From assembly GCA_015179125.1 (NCBI GenBank), contig WHVA01000239.1, forward strand, positions 97,405 through 161,404: DNA of 64,000 nt, given 5' to 3'. A program made the translations under genes and the position numbers. Shown here one piece after another: positions 10,283 to 17,717 of the stretch. The stretch comes from Gautieria morchelliformis. Taxonomy: Eukaryota; Basidiomycota; Agaricomycetes; Gomphales; Gomphaceae. Below the pieces are notes generated by a model. That model was not told the origin of the DNA, ran no database searches, and worked only from the letters and a program-made list of their open reading frames with translations. Position 1 is the stretch's first letter. Every line of letters starts with the position of its first letter.

Positions 10283-11349
10283 TTTTGGATTAGGGTGTTA
10301 ACTGGTGCCTTTTAACAAGTGAAATCTATTGCTCAGTGGTTGGAACCACTGTGTTCGCCTCTCTTCTGTGTGCTGACTAAGCCTTTCGAGGCGCGTCCGA
10401 CACTGATGAATGAGAGTCACGTGACCGTGTCGACAGGAGAATGGTGTTGATCCAAGGGATAACCAAACCAAAAGCGTTCGCTTTTGAGGTAGTATAGAGT
10501 AAACAGTGATAGTAAACCCTCAACGAAGATTTGGAACAAACTATCAAGATTTGGACTCTGTAGCTATCAAACAAGACTACAGTAGTTTCAGGGGGTAAAA
10601 AAATCGATTCTGGATAATCTCGTTCATACATTTGTACTAGCTATTTATACTATGTTAACAGTAACTACTAGTGTGCAAGATACTGGACAGATGGGTCGAA
10701 AAACTACTTGTAACTGATGGGTGACTGATTTATAGTCATAAAGTCATGGGGTAATGGAAATAGTGTTAGGATTGTTTAGGCTTTGGAATAGAGATCTGTA
10801 CCTGGCATACAAAGCCCCTGTCCACATGATGTTAGGATAGTAATCAGTCGGTCGTGTCATGAGGTTCAGATAGAAAAATGGAGTTGAATCTGCCCTGCCT
10901 AGCATAAATGCTAGGCTTGGTGATGGGGCCGCTGTCTCTGTGCCCTTTCTGTGGGGCAGCTAATTGAGTATGTGTACTGTGGATGACATTCTCAAGTCGC
11001 TCCACAGCACCCTATATTCCTGCGCAGTCTATTGTTCTCTGCGGCGTTTGGTGCCCGCACCCACTTGGTGCCTGTGGCCTGGCGCCTGTCAACGTCATGG
11101 CCGATGCCATCACTCGATAGGCGTGCCGTCCCTGATCGACCGCACGTGGTTGATGCCCGAACTTCTGTACATTACCCGATCTATGGGTAATATAGCATGT
11201 CGTAAATTCATGTGATCGTCGTCTGCACCGACGTCTATCATAAATGTCATTTCTATTTCTTTTTTGATCTTTTTCTTGTTTTTCTTTCTTTATTAGTTTC
11301 TTTTATATATAAATGATTTAAAATGGGATAGTTGCGTTTATCACAACAG
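10283..11349. mobile_element. 1.07-kb AT-rich insertion inside Gyp1 pol
   Basis: Removing 10283-11349 rejoins the polyprotein frame from the end of RNase H to the start of integrase and leaves one copy of CGCC, which flanks the insert on both sides (10279-10282 and 11350-11353). The insert is AT-rich, has no credible ORF, and holds a perfect 9-bp hairpin with a 2-nt loop at 10897-10916 and a T-rich right end. It has no clear terminal inverted repeats. It may be a short non-autonomous element or filler; its family is unknown. Confidence 0.55.
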
Positions 11350-12000
11350 CGCCCCTGCGCTGGGTCGTCGAGCAAGGCGTAGACCTGTCTAAGGTCCTAC
11401 GAGACGCATACCACAGGGACACCATGTTCACAAAGATCATGGCGCACCCAGACGCGCACCCGAGATTCGGGATCCGGGACGGGCTGATCTGGACTAAGAA
11501 CCAGCTCAAAAGAGACGTCATTGCCGTCCCCCACTCTGTTCTTCAAGGGGGAAGGAAGCTGATCGAAATTATCATCGATCAGGCACATCAGATAGTCGGC
11601 CACTATGGCCATCTGAAGACTTCGAACTACATTCGAAGAGCATATTGGTGGCCGGGCATGAGCCCAGACATAGAAGCGTTCTGCACATCATGCGCGAGAT
11701 GTCAGATGACGAAAACCAGACCACAACGGCCCAAAGGCCTACTACACAGCCTACCCATTCCGGATAGGCCGTGGCAGTCGATTGGCATCGACTTCATGGG
11801 ACCCCTGCCCAAATCCAACGACTGTGACTACCTGATGGTAGTCATCGACCGACTAACGTCGCTCGTACACCTCGTACCAACCACGACGAGCATGTCAGCC
11901 AAGGGAGTAGCCTGGCTGTTTCTGAAGGAGGTCGTTCGACTCCACAGAGTTCCCAACTCCATCGTCTTGGACAGAGACTCGAAGTTCACATTGATCCGAT
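11350..12000 (+). pseudogene. Gyp1 integrase, N-terminal and central part
   Basis: Contains the His-His-Cys-Cys zinc domain (histidines in DQAHQIVGHYGHL, cysteines in CTSCARCQMTK), then the core with its first two catalytic Asp residues in GIDFMGPLPKS and VLDRDSKFT. Directly after DSKFT the pattern breaks and the sequence jumps to the region downstream of the catalytic Glu. The third catalytic residue is therefore missing. The open frame from 11424 runs past the junction as nonsense to 12098. Confidence 0.85.
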
Positions 12001-12721
12001 CAGCCAGGTATTGCACGCGGTCGTCAGAGACGATCAGAAGGATTGGGCATTGGAATGCCCAATTGTTGAGGTCGCCCTCAACAGCAACGTCAGCGTGACC
12101 ACAGGGTTCACACCTTTCGAGCTGAACCACGGCTATATGCGGCGGATAGACCTCCCCATAGCCGTGGACACCCCGTTCAAGGGGGTAGCCCAGTTCGCAC
12201 ATCAGGCAAAATGGAACCTGATGGCGGCACACGATGCAATCATAGAGCATCGAGTGACGCAAACATTTCATGCAAATAAGAAATGTATGACGAGCGACAG
12301 GTATGTGGCCAACAACCGTGTCTACCTCTCGACACAAAACCTAACTCTCCCGAAAGGAAGAGCCAGAAAACTAGTCCCGTGGTTCATCGAACCGTACCGC
12401 ATCATCAAGGCTCACAACGATGCCTCGACGGTGACCCTCAATCTTCCCGACGAGCTGAAAAGCCGTCGCATTTCACCGGTCTTGCATTCAAGCCTCGTAC
12501 GGCGATATGAGGCTAACAATGACGAATTGTTCCCTCATCGTGAGGCCAAGTCATTTTATGACTTCGGAGCGAATGACGACGAGGAGTGGCTCATCGATGA
12601 GATGATTGCACATCGATGGATAAACTCAACGGACCTGGAGTTCCAGGTCCGTTGGACCCTAGGCAACGTGACATGGGAACCCATGTCGTCCTGCAAGGAC
12701 CTTGAAGCCCTAGATAGCTAA
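12001..12721 (+). pseudogene. Gyp1 integrase C-terminus with chromodomain
   Basis: After the internal deletion the frame resumes with QVLHAVVRDDQKDW and the conserved TTGFTPFELNHGY region. It passes an SH3-like GPY-type domain and ends in a chromodomain at about 12580-12710 (WLIDEMIAHRW, FQVRWTLGNVTWEP). Chromodomains on gypsy integrases bind modified histone tails and steer integration into particular chromatin. This places Gyp1 among the chromoviruses. No start codon belongs here; it is the tail of the broken polyprotein. Confidence 0.88.
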
Positions 12722-12891
12722 CTAGAGCTTCGGGGGGTGGGCAAGCCACGCGACCTCCCCAGACGCCGCTAGACACGTCTGTCATGTGCAGACCATGTGA
12801 CGCGCTGGCCATGGCGTGGTTAAATTTTCACCTCGGATCTTTCCGAGGGTGCATCGCTTGTTGGAAGCTAACCACCATCATCCCTATGAAG

Positions 12892-14313
12892 ATGATGCCC
12901 CCCAAAGATGGGATGGACGTTGATCCGTCAACCCCCACAACGTGAGCAACGGCCCCGAGAGAGGGGGCCGCAGACATTCTCCATGCTCCAATAGACCAGG
13001 AGCACTGGATGATGGTGGGATGGGAGGACGCCCTTGCCATCGTCCACCCGGACGATTGCGCAACGTGTGCGGACTACGCCGCGCACCTAAGGGCCGCGAC
13101 AGGCACCCGCAAGGTCAAATTGTGAGACGAAGACATCGGTGACACCATCGATGCAGCCTGGGGATGGCTCCCAAGGGGCATCGTGTGTGACGCACGAGAA
13201 GAGCCCCTCCGGGACATCCACGACCTTAAAAAATGGGTCAAGGAGTTGGAACGCGCAGTCAAAGACCGCGACGACGCGCTCGCAACCGAGCGCGCCAAGA
13301 TCAAGGAACTGGAGCAACAGCTGAGTGCAGCCCAGCTCCAGGTTACCCTGGCCCACGTTGCCTCAAAAAGGCCGTGACATGACCCAGCCATGGACCCAGT
13401 GGCCGGGCCATCATCACTTCGCGCGACGGTGCCTCTGCCAGCATGCGCAACATCGGGACTAGTGTCCCGATTGTCGGCACCAACCCCGACAACGACAACG
13501 ACGGAAGGGCATAGCGCGCCTTCCGACTCTGCGTACGGTGTCCCAGAAGGATGGGAATCAGACTCGTCCATCTGGAAGACGTACGACCCGGAAAGGGCAC
13601 AGCGGCTGGCAGAGCAGCCAAAGAAACAGTGCAAGAAATTGCGCGGCTCCCCCAACACCGTCAATGGGCTAACCATTGCAAGGGAAAGCGCGATTAGCGC
13701 TTACCTAGCAGCGTCATCGTCACACACTGTCAACGACCCCGCCCTTCAATGGCGGATAGCACAGGTCGAGGCCCAGTACATCGGGCCTGGCGTGGCCCTG
13801 CCTCCACCGGCAGGGACAGTTCACCCTCCCTACCTGGGGGAGGGGATGCTCATCCCACTCGGAGATCCACTGATCTCCGAGACGGGCCTCCTACCACGGC
13901 CGGTAGGGAAGGCCCAACAGCGTCATACTCAATGGTACGACGTCTGCCCACTCGATGAACCACACTTCGTTGAACTCTTAGCGCGGCCAAAAGAGACGCC
14001 ACAGCTCGTGCGTACGCGTGAGATGATCGGCGTATTTAAACGCATCGAGCGCGAACAACGTGCTCGCAATCCCAAAAGGGATTGTCTCGTGATAGCGGGC
14101 GGTACCCCGCACGATATCGCGGCCATCCTGAAGGGTTGGATACATAACCCTGAAGGAATCCCATCCGCCATCCATGACAACACGGATGGCACCTTCAACC
14201 TAGACGACATGGACGTCTGGATGTGGTTGAAGGCCCTTGCACCCCGGGTCAAAGGGGTCGCATCACCGCTCAGGGCGAGGCTACTCAACCTATTCGGCTC
14301 AACAGACCAATGA
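12892..14313 (+). pseudogene. Gyp1 extra ORF downstream of pol, N-terminal part
   Basis: A single frame of 474 codons from the ATG pair at 12892, interrupted only by TGA at 12943, 13123 and 13375, each replaceable by CGA without disturbing the frame. An acidic N-terminal part with HPDDCATCADYAAHL is followed by a strong coiled-coil stretch at about 13210-13340 (LKKWVKELERAVKDRDD, ERAKIKELEQQL), a Ser/Pro/Thr-rich linker, then a more ordered C-terminal part. It lies after the chromodomain and before the polypurine tract, the position env occupies in some gypsy elements, but no signal peptide or membrane segment was seen. I do not recognise the family. A frameshift near 14250-14310 probably joins it to the next ORF. 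Confidence 0.6.
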
Positions 14314-14873
14314 TCGAGCCTCGTCGACGCCAAGGAAGTGCTGCGCCTCAGAGCACCACCCTGTGGCTCTCAATCACGGGCCCATTCCCTGTGGAGGGCC
14401 GAGCTGGCCCCGACATCCCCCTCGCCAAAATCACGAGATGGTTGGCCTGCTACGTGGGGGTCACGAGCGAGCGAGTGGCACGCATTGAACACTATGTTCA
14501 ACGCAGCATCACCGGTGTGGCATTCAGTGCCGCCGCCCACGAGGGCCAACAAATGGTCATCAAGACCAGCCATGTGAGGGCCATGGTGCTGCGACCCCTC
14601 ACTCATGCTCAGCTCGATCAAGAGCTGGCGCGCTTCCGGCCCCCTCCTCAGGCCGAGGACCTGGCCGTTGAGGCCATGCTCCACGAGGACACTGGCCTCA
14701 TCACCCAAGCGGATACCGCCGCTAGTGGTGAGGCTGACCAGCCTCACCCAATCACCACCGATGACGCGGAGGTGCCCCCAGAGGAGTCACGCGCTCCACC
14801 GGCCCCGTACGACGATGTCATCATATCGGCCACTCTAGAGGACTCCCTTGTGGATGACCTCTATGAGTCGTAG
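14223..14873 (+). pseudogene. Gyp1 extra ORF, C-terminal part
   Basis: Overlaps the end of the preceding ORF in another frame and continues to a stop 22 bp before the polypurine tract. Together they would give a protein of roughly 650 residues. The middle (DIPLAKITRWLACYVGVTS) looks folded; the end is acidic and Pro-rich. The first residues from the GTG at 14223 are probably out of frame. Function is unknown; it could be a displaced Gag-like or accessory protein. Confidence 0.5.
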
Positions 14874-14895
14874 TTGACCCCTATAGTTGTCTATA

Positions 14896-14906
14896 GAGGG
14901 GGAGGG
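14896..14906 (+). promoter_or_regulatory. Gyp1 polypurine tract
   Basis: GAGGGGGAGGG directly precedes TGTAAATAACC, which has the TG start expected of an LTR. Confidence 0.6.
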
Positions 14907-15050
14907 TGTAAATAACCTGTGTATCTACATGTACAATAGTTATTACATAATCCCAGTGGGCCCCTTAGGGACCCACTGTATAGTTTATGCGTGGGAACCA
15001 GCCAGCGGTCCCCATCGCATCTTACTCTTACCTGTCACTACGTAGCATTC
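14907..15050 (+). repeat. Probable start of the Gyp1 3' LTR
   Basis: The TGTAAATAACC start follows the polypurine tract. A hairpin (AGTGGG with CCCACT) lies near 14951-14973. No 5' LTR is present for comparison and no terminal CA could be fixed, so the right boundary is a guess. Confidence 0.4.
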
Positions 15051-15169
15051 AGAATACCACTCATTGGTCAAGTTCTGTAGTGCCCTTGTGATACAAGGTT
15101 CTAAGATCGACACCCTTTACAGGTAGTCTGCGCTTCAACTCTGCAGAAATCAGACACTGACTTCTATGA

Positions 15170-15427
15170 GTAGTATCAAATGCTATATATGTTGTCAGTT
15201 CTGATAGCGAGGAAGGGTCACCTTTGGCATCGGCTCTCCCCATCCCACAAAAAGCAACAACCTCTGGCTCACCACCAGCCAAGCGACTCTCTACCCCTGA
15301 ACTGGAGAAAAGCTTTGAGGATTTCGATGCATCGATGAAGACAGCATCAATGAAGCCAGCTCCTAAGCTCGGTGGATTCAAGAGTCCGTTCAAAACAGCA
15401 GATAACCCTTGGGCCAATATAATCTAG
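15170..15427 (+). CDS. C-terminal exon or fragment of an unidentified protein
   Basis: An open frame of 85 codons without its own ATG near the start, ending TADNPWANII and a stop. The opening (IYVVSSDSEEGSP) resembles a hydrophobic-plus-acidic SUMO-interacting motif, and the rest is Ser/Pro/Lys-rich. It could be the last exon of a host gene truncated by the neighbouring gypsy. No second copy was seen in the window. Confidence 0.3.
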   Translation, partial: VVSNAIYVVSSDSEEGSPLASALPIPQKATTSGSPPAKRLSTPELEKSFEDFDASMKTASMKPAPKLGGFKSPFKTADNPWANII

Positions 15428-15912
15428 GATATCATTTGAACCACCATTCTTTTGACAACTCCCTCTCTCTTTTTCCTCAAAAAAATTTTTTTCTTTTTTT
15501 GTTTTTTTTTCCTTCAGAATATTTTACACTTGAGCTAATGCAGGTATCTCTCTTGAAGTCATTCATTGCTTATTTACCACTACATATTATTCCTTTTAAT
15601 ACCTCGACCTCAACCTAATAGAATATTTCTTTCGTTTGTAAAACTTGAAGTATGCTCACATATGTATGTACCCATTTCTCCCAAGCAGGCCATGTCCACT
15701 TCCATACCTCCAGCCTCAGGCGCCTGTACTTAACAGCATACCTTTGCATCGCTTTCACCATTAACGCAAATATATTTTATCGTTTCCGATGCGGATGCAT
15801 CATGCCGGCTTGATGCCGCAAGCATTTGTCATGAGGGGCACATAACCACCCATACCCACCCACGTGGCTCGCGCGCGTGGGAAAAATCATTTTTGTGCAA
15901 TTTGACCGCCAT
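15428..15912. other. Unassigned stretch with homopolymer T/A tract
   Basis: An A/T-rich run at about 15478-15512 is followed by sequence without a recognised gene or repeat partner. Confidence 0.4.
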
Positions 15913-16037
15913 ACTCATCGTGAGAAGCGTGCGCCTGCTCCGATCTTCGAATCCCTTGTTTCTATTCTCAGCACCCAGCAGCGCGCGGTGCCGCACTTAC
16001 CTTCAATTCGGTTGCGACTCATCACACGTGGCGGTAT
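15913..16037. repeat. Segmental duplication SD1, copy 1, part left of Cop2
   Basis: Matches 35207-35331 with a few substitutions and ends in GGTAT, the target duplication of Cop2. The matching sequence resumes at 20545. Confidence 0.9.
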
Positions 16038-16260
16038 TGTAGAACGAAGGAGTAAATATGATCTGATATCCTATCTTGATCTCAAGTAGATCGTTCCTTT
16101 ATATACAAATTATAATGTTCATTATATTACCAATCCCTTCGAGCTGCTGTGCCGATGCGATGCCGGCGCACCAGCAACCCGGGGTCGAGAGCGATCTCGA
16201 ACCTCCGGCTAAATGCGTGCCGGCTCTGCCTCGGCGGTGTCATCGTCCCGATTACTAACA
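16038..16260 (-). repeat. Cop2 3' LTR
   Basis: 223 bp, TGTTAG to CTACA on the minus strand, identical by eye to 20322-20544. The last 17 codons of pol run into it. Confidence 0.95.
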
Positions 16261-17717
16261 CTCCCCCTCAGCGAGAAATCCCTTCGGTAAAATCCCAATT
16301 TCCCTAATAGATACCTATGTTGGTGCATGTCTAATCCCTTTGTAAATATGTCCGCTACGTTCTCCTTCGTCGGTACGTATGTAAGTGATGCCTCGTGAGA
16401 GGCCACTTTCTCACGGATAAAATGATATGCGACATTGATGTGCTTGGTACGCGCATGATACGTTGCGTCATGCGATAGTGTAATGGCGCCTAGGTTGTCT
16501 GATCGAAGTGACGTGGGCTGGGTTTGATCGATTCCAAGTTCCTCGATGAAACGTCTCAGCCAGATTAATTGCTTGGCGCCCTCGGTAAGTGCCATGTATT
16601 CGGCCTCCGTGGTAGATAGCGCGATCGTTCGCTGCTTCTTCGAGCTCCATGCAATGGTTCCTCCTCCTAGCATAGCTACGTAGCCACTAATAGATAGTGC
16701 GTCGTTTCTATTAGCATAATCCGAGTCGACAAATATTTCGAGGTCGAGACCAGCGTCTCGTCGGAATGTTATGCCGTCGTCACGTGACCCTTTGAGGTAC
16801 CTGAGCGCGTGTTTGATCGCCGTCCAGTGCTCGGGTCCATAAGTAGTAGTGAATTGGCTCAGATGTTGTACGGTAAAGGCCAAATCAGGTCGCGTGCTGA
16901 GTGCTGCATACATGAGTGATCCGATCGCCTTAGCATAGGGTACTTCGGCAGTTGGACCTGTCGAGTCCATGGGTGTCGTGAGTTTGATCATTTTATGCAG
17001 AGGTGTAGATACGGAATGTGCCGTTGTCATGTTGAATCGATCGAGTATGATGTCGATGTAATGTCCTTGAGACATGATTAGTGTTCCCTCATCCCTATTC
17101 CTCTCAACTCTAATTCCCAATATTTTCTTCATTTCTCCTAAATCTGTTAAAGGGAATTTCCCATGAAGCTCCCCCTTGAGCTTAATCATCCCTCCTTTGG
17201 AGTCAGCAAATAGTCCAAAGTCGTCCACATATACTGATATGACTTCGATTGAGTCCTTATCTTGTCTGATGTAGACGCATTCATCGGCTGTACTTTGATG
17301 GAAGCCGAGATCGAGTAGTAATTTGCGTAAGCGCTGATGCCAAGCTCGTCCCGATTGTTTGAGTCCATAGAGCGCTCTGTATATTCTTAGAACGCGTCCA
17401 GATCCATCATCAAATCCGTCGGGCTGGCGCATGTAGATCTCCTCATCTATAGTTGAATTGAGGTAGGCGCCTTTGACATCCATCATTTCGATTTCCCAAT
17501 CGAGTGTGTTTGCGATCGCCAATAGAACACGTAGTGAATCGAATTTGACCACGGGTGAGGTTATCTCGTAGTAATCCATCCCTGGCCTCTGTGTGAATCC
17601 TTGAGCCACGACCCTTGCTTTAGCCTTATCAATTGTCCATCCGGTTGCGTTTTGACGGCGTATACCCATCGGCAACCGATAGCTATTCGTCCGGGTGGTA
17701 GTTCTGTTAGCTCCCAT
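16209..17717 (-). CDS. Cop2 pol: reverse transcriptase and RNase H
   Basis: The open frame is 502 codons, but the true polyprotein enters it near 17625; the first 30 or so residues and the ATG at 17717 are out-of-frame. It contains RVVAQGFTQRPGMDYYE, the MMDVKGAYLN active strand, ALYGLKQSGRAWHQR, the catalytic VYVDD motif, AIGSLMYAALSTRPD, and RNase H acidic residues in VDSDYANRND, STTEAEYMAL, RSDNLGA and ADIFTKGL. The frame has no stop before the polypurine tract and terminates 52 bp inside the LTR. It relates to the upstream ORF by a one-base (-1) shift without a recognisable slippery site. Confidence 0.92.
   Translation of the reverse strand: MGANRTTTRTNSYRLPMGIRRQNATGWTIDKAKARVVAQGFTQRPGMDYYEITSPVVKFDSLRVLLAIANTLDWEIEMMDVKGAYLNSTIDEEIYMRQPDGFDDGSGRVLRIYRALYGLKQSGRAWHQRLRKLLLDLGFHQSTADECVYIRQDKDSIEVISVYVDDFGLFADSKGGMIKLKGELHGKFPLTDLGEMKKILGIRVERNRDEGTLIMSQGHYIDIILDRFNMTTAHSVSTPLHKMIKLTTPMDSTGPTAEVPYAKAIGSLMYAALSTRPDLAFTVQHLSQFTTTYGPEHWTAIKHALRYLKGSRDDGITFRRDAGLDLEIFVDSDYANRNDALSISGYVAMLGGGTIAWSSKKQRTIALSTTEAEYMALTEGAKQLIWLRRFIEELGIDQTQPTSLRSDNLGAITLSHDATYHARTKHINVAYHFIREKVASHEASLTYVPTKENVADIFTKGLDMHQHRYLLGKLGFYRRDFSLRGSVSNRDDDTAEAEPARI
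16261..16270 (-). promoter_or_regulatory. Cop2 polypurine tract
   Basis: TGAGGGGGAG on the minus strand, immediately before the LTR. It is translated as part of the pol frame. Confidence 0.8.

Larger units (their letters stand above)
7705..15050 (+). mobile_element. Gypsy (chromovirus) element Gyp1, 5'-truncated and decayed
   Basis: A Ty3/gypsy element in the order protease, reverse transcriptase, RNase H, integrase, chromodomain, followed by an extra ORF, a polypurine tract and the start of an LTR. The 5' LTR and most of Gag are missing. Damage includes six in-frame TGA codons (8077, 8434, 10116, 12943, 13123, 13375), a frameshift near 8961, a 1.07-kb insertion at 10283-11349, and an integrase deletion near 11990. 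The copy is inactive. The exact right end is uncertain. Confidence 0.85.

Noticed and set aside
10296..11348. Solo LTR with TGTTAAC...CAACA ends
   Set aside because: The flanking 5-mers do not match (TAGGG versus GCGCC). The CGCC-flanked insert 10283-11349 restores the frame better.
14223..14873. Envelope gene of Gyp1
   Set aside because: Position fits, but there is no signal peptide, membrane helix or cleavage site in either part of the extra ORF.
15228..15300. SUMO-interacting motif protein as an identified gene
   Set aside because: The motif-like VVSSDSEE is short and the ORF has no other recognisable feature; reported only as an unidentified fragment.
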